From Pseudonocardia nigra (GTDB taxonomy: Bacteria; Actinomycetota; Actinomycetes; Mycobacteriales; Pseudonocardiaceae), in the NCBI RefSeq assembly GCF_019396355.1, contig NZ_JAHKRK010000001.1:62001-126000 (forward strand): DNA of 64,000 nucleotides, written 5' to 3'. Below the pieces are notes generated by a model, which worked only from the letters and a program-made list of their open reading frames with translations, ran no database searches and was not told the DNA's origin. The position numbers and the translations under genes were made by a program. Positions 27,761 through 36,764 of the stretch are shown here, in pieces (within the stretch, counting starts at the first letter, position 1; every line of letters begins with the position of its first letter).

Positions 27761-28868
27761 GGCCGGCCGCCAACTGCCGCACCCGCTCACTGATGATCAT
27801 CTTGTGGTACCCGCTCTCCCCGAAGAGCGCGCGGTTGGTCACCGCCCGCTTGTAGTGGAGGTTCACCTCGTGCTCCCAGGCGAAGCCCATGGCGCCGTGC
27901 AGCTGGATGCACTCGACGGCGACCCGCGGATACATCCGGTCGGCCACCAGCTTCGCGATGCTCGCCGCCTCGACGAACTCCTCGTGGCTGCCGGCGTCGG
28001 CGTGGGCGAGCGCCCCGTACGCCGCCGAGCGCACCGGTTCCAGCTCCCGCACCAGGTCGGCGCACAGGTGCTTCACCGCCTGCAGTGATCCCACCACGAC
28101 GCCGAACTGCTCCCGGCCCGTGACGTGCTCGACCGCGAGCTCGAGGCACCGGGACGCCCCGCCGGCCGCTTCCAGCGCGAGGGCGACCCCGCCGAACGCG
28201 TACGCGTCCTCGATCGGGCGGCGCGCGCACCCGTCCGTGAGGAGCCGCGCCGGGGTCCGGTCGAGGTCGACGGTGGCGAGCGGGCGGGTCAGGTCGAGGG
28301 TCGGGACCACCGTCACCTCCGCGTCCGCGGTCGCGACCGCGAGGACGTGCGGCTCCCCGTCGATCTCGGCCGCCACGAGGACGACGTCCGCCTCGGCGAC
28401 GCCGACCGCCGGCGTGGTCCGGCCCGAGACCGACCATCCGGCGCCGCGGCCGGCCACCACCGGGCCCGGCCGGTCCGGTGGCCCGAGCGCGGCCGCGACC
28501 GTCGTCCGCCCGGCGACGACGGAGTCCAGGATCTGCCCTGCCGCGTCGGCGTCGCACCTCGTCAGCAGCCGCGTGGCGACGCACTCGGCCACATACGGCA
28601 CGGGGTACAGGGTGCGACCCAGCTCCTCGACGGCGATCCCGGGCCCGGACCAGCCGAAGCCCTGGCCACCCCGGTCCTCCGGCACCGGGAGGGCGCGCAG
28701 GCCGAGCATCCGGTCGATCGCGGTCCAGGTGCCCTGCGGATCACCGCCGCGGCCCTCGATCAGGTCCCGGGTGTGCGCGGCCGAGGCCGTCCGGGCGAAC
28801 AGGCCGCGCAGCGAGTCGCGGAACATCTCCTGTTCCTCGGCGGCGAGCGTGGCGGCGGCCGTGCTCAC
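27753..28868 (-). CDS. Acyl-CoA dehydrogenase family protein (divergent partner subunit)
   Basis: 371 residues from GTG 28868. The fold is recognisable (RALPVPEDRGGQGFGWSGPGIAVEELGR, AFGGVALALEAAGGASRCLELAVEHVTGREQFG, QLHGAMGFAWEHEVNLHYKRA), but the middle beta domain is shortened and Ala/Val-rich, as in the non-catalytic or half-site subunits of heteromeric acyl-CoA dehydrogenases. GTG overlaps the hydrolase stop. It probably pairs with the product of the next gene. Confidence 0.85.
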   Translation of the reverse strand: MSTAAATLAAEEQEMFRDSLRGLFARTASAAHTRDLIEGRGGDPQGTWTAIDRMLGLRALPVPEDRGGQGFGWSGPGIAVEELGRTLYPVPYVAECVATRLLTRCDADAAGQILDSVVAGRTTVAAALGPPDRPGPVVAGRGAGWSVSGRTTPAVGVAEADVVLVAAEIDGEPHVLAVATADAEVTVVPTLDLTRPLATVDLDRTPARLLTDGCARRPIEDAYAFGGVALALEAAGGASRCLELAVEHVTGREQFGVVVGSLQAVKHLCADLVRELEPVRSAAYGALAHADAGSHEEFVEAASIAKLVADRMYPRVAVECIQLHGAMGFAWEHEVNLHYKRAVTNRALFGESGYHKMIISERVRQLAAGHG

Positions 28869-30181
28869 AGCGACACCCGTGGCGCGCCGCCCGCCAGCGT
28901 CTCGACCTGCTCGAGTGTCGGCCTGCCCTCGACCACGCCTGTCGACTCGGCGACCGCCCACCCGTAGATGCCCCGCGCCATCGTGCTGCGTTCGCGCGCG
29001 ACGAGGTCGGAAAACACCCGCGCCCGGACCGCGTGCACGCCGCCGTCGGCGGGGGCGGCCTGCACGGCGAGCTGGGAGAGGTGCGCCGCCAGCCGCAGGT
29101 CGCCCTCCTCCGCCAGCGCGGCCGCCCGCTCGGCCAGCCGGCCCGGGCCGCCGCACAGCGCGGCGATCTCCGTGGCGAGCGCCCCCTGCGGGGCGGGCTT
29201 CAGGTTCGCCGGGTTGCCGTCGTACCAGCCGCCGTACATGCGCCACACGTTGCGCACGACGAACTGGGGCTCGTCGTAGACGGGCTGCAGGTAGGGCTTC
29301 GCGGCGAGCTCGTCGGGCACCCTCACCTCGTGGACGGCATCGAGGACGGTGCCGCCGCCGTTCATGATCGCGAGTGTCTGGTCGACGATCGTCTCGAGGT
29401 ACGCGGCGGTGCAGGTGAGTGCCTCCCGGACCCGGTCGGCCCCCCGGATCGGCACGCCGTGGCTGCCGAGCATCAGCTCGGCGTCCAGCTCCGCCATCCG
29501 GCGCAGCGCCGCCGCCCACTCCACGGGGTAGCGCTGCACCTTCTGCGGGTTGCCCGCGTTCGGCGAGACCCAGATGAACAGGTCGCCGGGGAACAGGATC
29601 CGGGACTCGGACAGGAAGCCGACGGTGTGGTCGTCGGTCTCGCCGAGCTCGTGCCGCAGGTGCAACCGCATCCCGCCGGTCTCCAGCAGGTGGGTGTCGG
29701 TGTAGGTCACGTCGGGGCGGCGGTAGGACTCGGGCCAGGCGATCGCCCCGTTGCGGAACTGCCGCTGGTTGATCAGCCTGTTGTAGCCCCGGGTGCGCTC
29801 GTACCGGTCGAACCGGGGCAGCACGCGCTCGTGGGCGATCACCAGCGGCCGTGGCCTGCCGGCGCGGTCGGCCTCGGCGTCGAACGGGCCGACCCCGCCC
29901 ACGTGGTCCAGGTGCCCGTGGGAGTAGATCGCGTGGCTCACCGGCGAGGTGTCCCAGGATCGGATCGCCCGGAACAGCGCCTCGGCCCCGCTGCGCGACC
30001 CGGTGTCGAACAGCACGAGCGACTCGTGCGCCGCGATCGCGAACGCGTGCCCGAAGCCGGGGATCATCGCGACGCCGCCCGCGACCTCCTCCAGGTGGCC
30101 GGGCCCGTAGCGGCGGATCTCGTTCAGCGGCGCCTTCCCGGTCCAGACGTCGTCGGCCAGGTCCAGCAGGGATCGGGTCAT
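28865..30181 (-). CDS. Metallo-beta-lactamase-fold hydrolase, alkylsulfatase-like
   Basis: 438 residues. The dinuclear metal motif is intact (YSHGHLDHVGG), followed by DHTVGF and FPGDLFIWV metal ligands and an alkyl-sulfatase-type dimerisation part (NVWRMYGGWYDGNPANLKPAP). Known relatives such as SdsA1 cleave alkyl sulfates, but the protein is shorter and lacks an obvious C-terminal SCP2-like domain, so an ester, thioester or lactone substrate is also possible. ATG overlaps the TctA stop. The setting inside a transporter-CoA-beta-oxidation operon points to a catabolic step on the imported compound. Confidence 0.82.
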   Translation of the reverse strand: MTRSLLDLADDVWTGKAPLNEIRRYGPGHLEEVAGGVAMIPGFGHAFAIAAHESLVLFDTGSRSGAEALFRAIRSWDTSPVSHAIYSHGHLDHVGGVGPFDAEADRAGRPRPLVIAHERVLPRFDRYERTRGYNRLINQRQFRNGAIAWPESYRRPDVTYTDTHLLETGGMRLHLRHELGETDDHTVGFLSESRILFPGDLFIWVSPNAGNPQKVQRYPVEWAAALRRMAELDAELMLGSHGVPIRGADRVREALTCTAAYLETIVDQTLAIMNGGGTVLDAVHEVRVPDELAAKPYLQPVYDEPQFVVRNVWRMYGGWYDGNPANLKPAPQGALATEIAALCGGPGRLAERAAALAEEGDLRLAAHLSQLAVQAAPADGGVHAVRARVFSDLVARERSTMARGIYGWAVAESTGVVEGRPTLEQVETLAGGAPRVSL

Positions 30182-31728
30182 CGGGACTTCCTCGTCGTCG
30201 TGGGGTGCAGCGGCTCGGCGGGTGGGGCCGGTTCCTCGGGCGGCGCCGGGGCACGGCGGGCCCTGCGGCGCAGGTGCGCGCGCACCACGAGGGCGACGAC
30301 GACCGCGCCGACCAGCGCGTCCACCACCGGCCTGCCGAGCACGTAGTAGGGGTCCGCCGCGGAGAACGTCAGGGTCTGGCGCAGGGACGACTCGAGCGTG
30401 GGCGTCAGCACGACCGCCAGCACGAGCGGGGCCGGGTTGAGGTCCGCCCGCTTCAGGGCGAGCCCGACCAGCCCGGCCGCGAACATGACGCCGACGTCGA
30501 ACAGGCTGTTGTTCTCGGCGTAGACGCCCACGGTGCACAGGCCGAGCACGACCGACATGAGGATGCCGGGCGGCACCGAGAGCAGGCGGGTGAACAGGCC
30601 GACCATCGGGAGGTTGAGCAGCAGCAGCATGACGTTGGCGACGTACATCGCGGCGATGACGGTCCAGAACACGTCCGGCTCGTCGGCGATGAACGTCGGC
30701 CCGGGCACGATGCCGTTCAGCAGGAGGGCCGACAGGATGAGCGCCATCGTCGGCGCGAACGGGATCCCGAGGGCCATGAGCGGGACGAACGCGGCGCCTG
30801 CCGCGGCGTTGTTGGCCGACTCCGGGCCGGCCACCCCCTCCACCGCGCCGTGCCCGAACTCCTCCTTGCGCCTGGAGAGCTTGCGCTCGGTCATGTACGA
30901 CGCGAACGTCGAGGTCACCGCGGCCGGCCCCGGGACGAGCCCGAGGAAGAACCCGATGCCCGCACCGCGCAGGGCGGCCGGCAGGGCGCGGCGCGCCTCG
31001 GCCCGGGTCGGGACGAGCTCACGCAGCCGGGGTGCGCTGACCTTCTCGACGCGGCGTGGGCGCGTGAGCTGGTCGAGGACCTCCGCCACGCCGAACAGGC
31101 CCATCGCGAGGGCGATGAAGCTGATCCCGCCGCTCAGCTCGGGCAGCCCGAAGGTGAAGCGCGACGTGGCCGTGAGCGGGTCGATCCCGACCAGCGCGAT
31201 CGCCATGCCCAGCGCGACCATCAGCACGGACCGGGCGAGCTGCCCGGGGTTGAGCGCGACCAGCAGGCCGAGCCCGGCGACGGTGAGCGCCAGGTACTCC
31301 GGCGGGCCGAGCTGCACCGCGGCCGCGCCGAGCGTGGGGGCCAGCAGCATCAGCCCGACGATGCTGATCGTTCCCGCGACGAACGACCCGACCGCGGCGA
31401 TGCTGAGGGCCGCCCCGGCCCGGCCCTTCCTGGTCATCGCGTGCCCGTCGAGCACGGTCATGACCGACGCGGACTCCCCCGGCAGCTTCAGCAGGATGGC
31501 CGTGGTCGAGCCGCCGTAGGCCGCGCCGTAGTAGATCCCGGCGAACAGGATCAGCGACCCGACCACGCCGATCTGGGTGGAGATGCCCAGCAGGATCGAC
31601 ATCGCCCCGATCGGGCCGAGGCCCGGCAGCACCCCGACGAGGCTGCCCAGCACCACACCGGTCACGGCCAGCAGGAGGTACTCGACGGTCAGGAACTGGC
31701 CGAAGCCGGCGAGCAGGTCAGCGAGCAT
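30178..31728 (-). CDS. tctA: Tripartite tricarboxylate transporter, large membrane subunit TctA
   Basis: 516 residues with about twelve helices. GVLPGLGPIGAMSILL and YYGAAYGGSTTAILLKLPGE near the N-terminus are the TctA signatures. With TctB and the binding protein TctC it imports a carboxylate using the ion gradient. The gene lies 12 bases after tctB and overlaps the hydrolase gene. Confidence 0.93.
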   Translation of the reverse strand: MLADLLAGFGQFLTVEYLLLAVTGVVLGSLVGVLPGLGPIGAMSILLGISTQIGVVGSLILFAGIYYGAAYGGSTTAILLKLPGESASVMTVLDGHAMTRKGRAGAALSIAAVGSFVAGTISIVGLMLLAPTLGAAAVQLGPPEYLALTVAGLGLLVALNPGQLARSVLMVALGMAIALVGIDPLTATSRFTFGLPELSGGISFIALAMGLFGVAEVLDQLTRPRRVEKVSAPRLRELVPTRAEARRALPAALRGAGIGFFLGLVPGPAAVTSTFASYMTERKLSRRKEEFGHGAVEGVAGPESANNAAAGAAFVPLMALGIPFAPTMALILSALLLNGIVPGPTFIADEPDVFWTVIAAMYVANVMLLLLNLPMVGLFTRLLSVPPGILMSVVLGLCTVGVYAENNSLFDVGVMFAAGLVGLALKRADLNPAPLVLAVVLTPTLESSLRQTLTFSAADPYYVLGRPVVDALVGAVVVALVVRAHLRRRARRAPAPPEEPAPPAEPLHPTTTRKSR

Positions 31729-31740
31729 CGCGGCCCCTCC

Positions 31741-32244
31741 TCACGGCAGGTATCCGTGCGGGAGCGGGATCCCGAGCCAGTACTCGAAGACCAGGAAGGC
31801 GGCGAAGTAGAACGCCACCCCGGTGCACACCGCGCCCGGGATCCGGATCCGCATGAGGTACGCGGCGGCGCCGACCAGGACGGCGGTGGCCGGGAGCAGC
31901 CCGACGACGTTCGTCTGCCACAGCACGATGGCCAGCAGCCCGACGACGGCGGCGAGCGTCGGCACGGGCCGCAGCCGCGGTGCGGCGACGGCCGCCGGTT
32001 CGTCCGCCGGGGCCACGGGGACCGGTCGGGCCCGGCGGTACGCGCCGACCGCCACGACGGCGCCCGACCCGGCGAGGAGGCAGCCGGCGAGGAACGGGAC
32101 GAACCCGGCGTCCGGCGCGGTGATCGAGCCCAGCCCGTAGCCGAGGCTGTGGACGGCGTAGGCCGCACCGGCCCCCGCCACCGCGGCCGGCGTCGCCGCA
32201 CCGGCCATCCGCCCCCGCTCGGTCGCCGCGACCCCGGTGGTCAC
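31741..32244 (-). CDS. tctB: Tripartite tricarboxylate transporter, small membrane subunit TctB
   Basis: 167 residues with about four helices (VAGAGAAYAVHSLGYGLGS; GFVPFLAGCLLAGSGAVVAVGA; VGLLAIVLWQTNVVGLLPATAVLVGAAAYLM; AFYFAAFLVFEYWLGI). The ending with PLP-HGYLP is typical of TctB. The GTG start at 32244 overlaps the tctC stop. It is poorly conserved in sequence, and the assignment leans on its position between tctC and tctA. Confidence 0.9.
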   Translation of the reverse strand: MTTGVAATERGRMAGAATPAAVAGAGAAYAVHSLGYGLGSITAPDAGFVPFLAGCLLAGSGAVVAVGAYRRARPVPVAPADEPAAVAAPRLRPVPTLAAVVGLLAIVLWQTNVVGLLPATAVLVGAAAYLMRIRIPGAVCTGVAFYFAAFLVFEYWLGIPLPHGYLP

Positions 32245-33230
32245 AGCCCGCCCGCTTCCTCGACGACCTTCCGCACCTCGGCCGAGCGCCGCTCGTAGTA
32301 GGTCATGAGCTCCAGCGCGCCCGCCGGGTCGATGCCCAGGCCCGACGCCTCGGCGACCTTCGCCAGCTCGGGCGACTCGAGCGCCTGCTCCACCGCGGTC
32401 GTCAGCTTCTGCACGACGTCGTCCGGGATGCCCTCGGGACCGAACATCGCGTAGATCCCGCCCGACGCGACGTCGTACCCGGCTTCGGAGAGGGTGGGCA
32501 CGTCCGGGAAGAACGGCGAACGCTCCGCCCCCGTCGCGGCGAGCACCCGCACGCTTCCGGCCTGCACCTGGGGAAACACGGCGGCGGTCTGCGTGAGCGC
32601 CGCGTCGACGTTGTCGCCGAGCAGGGCCGTCGTCGCCGCGGCGTCCCCCTCGAAGTCGATCCGGTTGAACTGCACCCCCGCGGCCCGCTCGAGCAGCGTC
32701 GCCGTGAGCGCGTACGACAGCGGCCCCTCCCCCAGGCCGACGGTCCCCGGGGCGCTCCGGGCCGCCTCCACGAGGTCGTCGGCCGTCCGGAACGGCGAGC
32801 TCGCCGGGACGGCGACGAGGATGGCCCCCTCGGTGATCTGCATGATCGGCGTCAGCGCGAGCGGGTCGTAGGGCACGTCCTCGACGGCCGGGCTGAGCGT
32901 GATCGGGCCCTCCGGCGCGAACCCGATGGTGTAGCCGTCGGGCCGGGCGGACAGGATCTCGCTGACCCCGACGACGCCACCGCCTCCCCCGCGGTTGACG
33001 ACGCGGAGCTCCTCGGCCAGCACGTCGGTGGCGTTGACGCTGTCGACCAGCGCGCGGGCCAGCGCGTCGGAACCGCCGCCCGCCGGGTAGGGGACGATGA
33101 CGTCGACGGGCCGGGTCGGGTAGTCCTCCGCGGACCCGCCGGGGGCGGCGCACGAGGCGAGCACGGTGGACAGGGCCAGCGCGGCGAGGCCCGCGCCGTA
33201 CCTCCGGCGAACGGTCGGTGAGCAACGCAT
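32241..33230 (-). CDS. tctC: Tripartite tricarboxylate transporter substrate-binding lipoprotein TctC
   Basis: 329 residues. A lipoprotein signal (LALSTVLASCAAPGG) anchors it outside the membrane through the Cys. YPTRPVDVIVPYPAGGGSDALAR and NRGGGGGVVG are the binding-protein signatures of the Bug/TctC family. It captures a carboxylate and hands it to TctA/B. The gene is 31 bases downstream of the CoA-transferase gene. The Bug family has very diverse ligands, so the substrate is not known. Confidence 0.92.
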   Translation of the reverse strand: MRCSPTVRRRYGAGLAALALSTVLASCAAPGGSAEDYPTRPVDVIVPYPAGGGSDALARALVDSVNATDVLAEELRVVNRGGGGGVVGVSEILSARPDGYTIGFAPEGPITLSPAVEDVPYDPLALTPIMQITEGAILVAVPASSPFRTADDLVEAARSAPGTVGLGEGPLSYALTATLLERAAGVQFNRIDFEGDAAATTALLGDNVDAALTQTAAVFPQVQAGSVRVLAATGAERSPFFPDVPTLSEAGYDVASGGIYAMFGPEGIPDDVVQKLTTAVEQALESPELAKVAEASGLGIDPAGALELMTYYERRSAEVRKVVEEAGGL

Positions 33231-33261
33231 GAGGGCGTCCTTCCTCGGGTGGCGTGCCGCG

Positions 33262-34422
33262 TCAGCGGGCGGGGGTGGGCTGCGGGTGGTCGCGGAGGAT
33301 GTGGTTGTCGGCCCCGGCGTCCCGCGGGCGCTCGATCGCGGGGCGGAGGCCGTCCCAGCGGGCGGGCGGCCCGACGAACCAGTCCGGCTGTCCCTCGCCG
33401 GTCGCGGGCGGCGCGGCGACGAAGATGCCGTGCGGCTGCGCCTGCCGGTCGGCGAGCACCTCGGGATAGGTCTTGATCGAGCCGGCCACGAGGCCCGCGC
33501 CGACCAGCATGTCCACGCACTCCGCCTTGGTCCGGCCCGACAGCGTCCCGCTCAGGACCTCGTGCATCGCGGCCCGGTTCGCCACCCGCGCCGGGGAGGT
33601 CGCGAACCGCGGGTCGGCCACGAGGTCCGGGCGGCCGATCAGCTCGCAGAGCACCTTCCAGTGGGCCGGCGTGTACGCCGAGATCACCACGTAGCCGTCG
33701 GCGACGGCGATGACGTCGGCCGCCGGGGCGGCGCCGGGCTGGCCGTTGCCCTTGCGGCGGGGCGGCACGCCGGTGAGGGCGTACTCCATCCAGTTCGGGG
33801 CCTGGAGCGAGATGGCGACGTCGAGCAGGCTCACCCGGATCTCGGCGCCCTCGCCGGTGCGCCCCCGCCCGACGAGGGCGGCGGTGACGGCCTGGGCGAT
33901 CACGGCGGCGGAGGCCGCGTCGACGACCGGGAACCCCACGCGCTGCGGCTCGTCCCCCGCCGGGCCGGTGACCCACATGATCCCGGACTCCGCCTGGGCG
34001 GCGATGTCGAGACCGGGGCGGCGCACCGTGCCGTCGGAGTCTCCGAAGCCGGTGAGCTCCACGCAGATCAGCTCCGGGCGGGCCGCCCGCAGCTCGCGCG
34101 CCCCGAGGCCGTACGCCTGCATCGCACCCGGCCGCAGGTTGCTCAGCACGACGTCCGCGTCCAGGACGAGCGCCTCGGCGGCCGCGCGCCCGGCCGCGGT
34201 CTTGAGGTCGATCGTGACCATCCGCTTGCCGCGGTTGTAGGCCTGGAACATCGCCAAGCCGTAGCCGGGCAGGGCCCGGCTGGGTTCGCCGGACGGGGGC
34301 TCCAACTTGATCACCGTGGCGCCCTGGTCGGCGAGGATCTGGGCGGCGCCGGGAACGGCGATGTACTGCCCGAACTCGATCACCCTCACGCCGGCCAGTG
34401 GCCCGGCTGTCTGCGCTGACAC
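33262..34422 (-). CDS. Class III CoA-transferase (CaiB/BaiF family)
   Basis: 386 residues. GPLAGVRVIEFGQYIAVPGAAQILADQGA starts the fold, and Asp139 in RRPGLDIAAQAESG is the expected catalytic Asp. It transfers CoA to a carboxylic acid. First gene of the eight-gene operon with the TTT transporter and beta-oxidation enzymes, so the imported acid is its likely substrate. GTG 34422 follows GGAGAGG at about 10 bases; an ATG at 34521 would add a non-homologous extension overlapping the LysR box. Confidence 0.88.
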   Translation of the reverse strand: MSAQTAGPLAGVRVIEFGQYIAVPGAAQILADQGATVIKLEPPSGEPSRALPGYGLAMFQAYNRGKRMVTIDLKTAAGRAAAEALVLDADVVLSNLRPGAMQAYGLGARELRAARPELICVELTGFGDSDGTVRRPGLDIAAQAESGIMWVTGPAGDEPQRVGFPVVDAASAAVIAQAVTAALVGRGRTGEGAEIRVSLLDVAISLQAPNWMEYALTGVPPRRKGNGQPGAAPAADVIAVADGYVVISAYTPAHWKVLCELIGRPDLVADPRFATSPARVANRAAMHEVLSGTLSGRTKAECVDMLVGAGLVAGSIKTYPEVLADRQAQPHGIFVAAPPATGEGQPDWFVGPPARWDGLRPAIERPRDAGADNHILRDHPQPTPAR

Positions 34423-34519
34423 CGATGGACGACCTCTCCGTCGCAATGGCCCGTCGTGGGACGCCGCAAGTCCAGCCCACGCGACATCTCCGGTCAAACA
34501 GCTGTCAACGGTCCTTGCC

Positions 34520-34534
34520 ATAGGGGTCGCCTAT
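34520..34534. promoter_or_regulatory. LysR-type box ATAGG-ggtcg-CCTAT (T-N11-A)
   Basis: A 15-bp inverted repeat with the T-N11-A spacing of LysR-family targets, about 100 bases upstream of the CoA-transferase start and just after the end of a LysR gene. It is a fitting activator site for the transporter/CoA operon. Confidence 0.5.
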
Positions 34535-34549
34535 AGGTCGAGCCCGCGG

Positions 34550-35485
34550 CTACTCCAACGAGCCGGAGTCCCGGCACAGCTCGAGGAACGCCGCCGCTGC
34601 GGGCGAGAGGTGGGAGTCGCGGCAGACCACGACGACGTCCCGGGTCAGCGGCGGGTCGAGCCGCGCGACGATTGCGCCGCGCATCGCGGCGCGGCGGGCC
34701 TGTACGGTGTCCGTGAGGACGGCACCCGCCCCGGCCATCGCGAGCGAGATGAACGAGTCGCGGTGCTCGGTGCGTATGACGATGGCGTCGTCGATCTCCG
34801 GGCACGTCGCCCGGAGCTGCCGGTAGAGGTCCGAGCTCTCCCAGTACGGGGCGACGATGATGCCGAGCTCGACGAGCCGGGACCGCGGGATCCGCTCGGC
34901 CATCCCCGTCGTGCCCGGCGGGCACACCGCCCAGATCTCGCCCGTGTACATGGGGGTGATCCGGATGCCGTCGACGGCGCCACCCGGGTGTTCGGTGACG
35001 CCGATCTCGTTCTCCCCCTCGACGATCGACGCCGTGATCTCGGAGACGAACTGCGCGGCCGGCGCCGTGAGCCGCACGCGCACCCCGGGGTGCCGGCGAC
35101 GGAACACGCCGATCAGCGTCGACAGCGGCTCCTGGGCGAGCGAGGGGGTGGAGATGGTGTCGAGCGTTCCCGTCGACAGCCCGGCAACCTCCGAGGCCGC
35201 GGCGACCACCAGATCGAACGCCCGCAGGGCGCGGTGGGCCGGACCGACGACGGCGCGGCCCTCCGGGGTGAGCCGCGACCCGAGCCGCGACCGCTCGAAC
35301 AGGGTCACCCCCAGGTAGTGCTCGAGCTGGCGGATCCCCTGCGCGATCCCGGACGCGGCCACGAAGAGCCGCTCCCCGGCGGCTTTGAACCCCCCGCACT
35401 CGCTGACCGCGATGAAGTACTCCAGGTGCCGGCGTTCGATCCGCGGATCGCCGAGACCTCTGGCGTGGGCGGGCGGGTCAACCAT
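34550..35485 (-). CDS. LysR-family transcriptional regulator
   Basis: 311 residues from ATG 35485 (GTG 35494 possible). Winged HTH at about 20-80 (RRHLEYFIAVSECGGFKAAGERLFVAASGIAQGIRQLEHYLGVTLFERSRLGSRLTPEG) followed by the periplasmic-binding-type effector domain. It probably senses an intermediate of the neighbouring operon and acts at the T-N11-A box directly downstream. Its start overlaps the end of another LysR gene. Confidence 0.88.
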   Translation of the reverse strand: MVDPPAHARGLGDPRIERRHLEYFIAVSECGGFKAAGERLFVAASGIAQGIRQLEHYLGVTLFERSRLGSRLTPEGRAVVGPAHRALRAFDLVVAAASEVAGLSTGTLDTISTPSLAQEPLSTLIGVFRRRHPGVRVRLTAPAAQFVSEITASIVEGENEIGVTEHPGGAVDGIRITPMYTGEIWAVCPPGTTGMAERIPRSRLVELGIIVAPYWESSDLYRQLRATCPEIDDAIVIRTEHRDSFISLAMAGAGAVLTDTVQARRAAMRGAIVARLDPPLTRDVVVVCRDSHLSPAAAAFLELCRDSGSLE

Positions 35486-36518
35486 CGTGATCACCCGTCG
35501 ATGCCTCGGCGCAGGCCCGGCGGGCCAGTTCGAGGAAGGCCGTTCCGGCAGGCGAGAGCCACCCGTCCCGGTAGGCGAGGACGAGGCGGCGCGTCAGCAG
35601 CGGCCGCGTCCGCACCGCACGCACCCCGAGCGCAGTGGCCTCGACGGCCTGCGACTCGGGCACGAACGACGCGCCGGCCCCCGCGAGCGCGAGCGGGATG
35701 AGCGAGCCCTGATGGTCGGTCTCGACCGCGACCGCGTCGCGGACCCGCTCCTCGCCGACGTGCGCCTCGAGGATGCCGCGCGTGAGCCCGCCACGCGGCG
35801 TCACGACCAGCCCGGCGGCGAGGATCTCCTCGATCGTCGGGTCGTCGCCCACCGGGCTGTCCTCGGGCAGGATCGCGTTGAGCACCTGCTCCAGAAAGGG
35901 CTCCGCGACCAGGCCGCGAGGCTCCGCACCCTCCACCGTCAGAGCGATCTCGGCCTGACCGTCCAGGACCTGTTCGACGGACCCTGCACCCCGGCGTGGC
36001 CGCCGGACGGTGATGAAGATCCCGGGGTGGGCCAGCCGGTAGGCGCCGAGGAGTCGGGCGAGCGGATCCTGCGCGAGGGTGGGCGGGCTGACGAGCTGCA
36101 GCTTCCCCGACGTCATGCCCCGCAGCGCGTCGAGTGCTGCGGTGGCCGCACCGAAGCTCCGGATCACCTGGGTGGCCGGCCCGAGCAGGGCCTCCCCGGC
36201 GCTGGTCAGCTCCACACCGCTCGGTGTGCGCCGGAAAAGCTGCATGCCGACCGACTGCTCCAGCCCGGCGATCGCCTGGGACAGCGACGGCTGCGCGACC
36301 TTGGTCAGCCGGGCAGCCCGCGAGAGGCTGCCGTGCTCCGCGACGGCCAGGAAGTATTCGAGCTGACGGCGGTTCGTGGCGCGCTCCCGGACGTGATGTG
36401 GGCCGCGGTCATCGTTCCACAGCGGCCGCTCGGCGCTGCGCCACCTCCTGCGACACCCACGGTCACGGGTTGCCTGCCCGCACCGCATCGGTCCGTGGGA
36501 TGGTGAACTGATCTTCAC
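35478..36518 (-). CDS. LysR-family transcriptional regulator
   Basis: Open frame of 346 residues from GTG 36518; the first about 48 residues are Arg-rich and probably not part of the native protein. The HTH begins at NRRQLEYFLAVAEHGSLSRAARLTKVAQPSLSQAIAGLEQSVGMQLFRRTPSG, followed by a normal effector domain. No ATG or GTG lies close to the HTH in frame, so the true start (ATG 36488, or a rare codon) is unresolved. It diverges from the molybdenum hydroxylase genes, the usual layout for a LysR gene and its target. Confidence 0.8.
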   Translation of the reverse strand: MKISSPSHGPMRCGQATRDRGCRRRWRSAERPLWNDDRGPHHVRERATNRRQLEYFLAVAEHGSLSRAARLTKVAQPSLSQAIAGLEQSVGMQLFRRTPSGVELTSAGEALLGPATQVIRSFGAATAALDALRGMTSGKLQLVSPPTLAQDPLARLLGAYRLAHPGIFITVRRPRRGAGSVEQVLDGQAEIALTVEGAEPRGLVAEPFLEQVLNAILPEDSPVGDDPTIEEILAAGLVVTPRGGLTRGILEAHVGEERVRDAVAVETDHQGSLIPLALAGAGASFVPESQAVEATALGVRAVRTRPLLTRRLVLAYRDGWLSPAGTAFLELARRACAEASTGDHDG

Positions 36519-36649
36519 CCGTCAGCGTGAACTTCGGAAGCGGACACGCCCGGCTCACCACTGCCGCCGGCCCGGGCAGCCGGGCATCGCCCCTGCTCAC
36601 GGGGCCACGGCGGTCGACGAACGGCGACCTCCCGTTCGAGATGCTACAC

Positions 36650-36665
36650 GCGCAGGGTGCTGCGC
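36650..36665. promoter_or_regulatory. Inverted repeat GCGCAG-ggtg-CTGCGC upstream of molybdenum hydroxylase genes
   Basis: Perfect 6-bp arms in the 246-base interval between the divergent LysR and hydroxylase genes. It could be an operator or part of a leader hairpin. In such GC-rich DNA a repeat of this length can also arise by chance. Confidence 0.25.
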
Positions 36666-36764
36666 CGCGTATCTGTAGAACACCGTACTCGTTCCTCGGC
36701 TGAGCACACCGGACGGCTCGCTCCCCGTTGCCGCTTCGGTCAGTTCCCGATGAAGAGGACTCCG

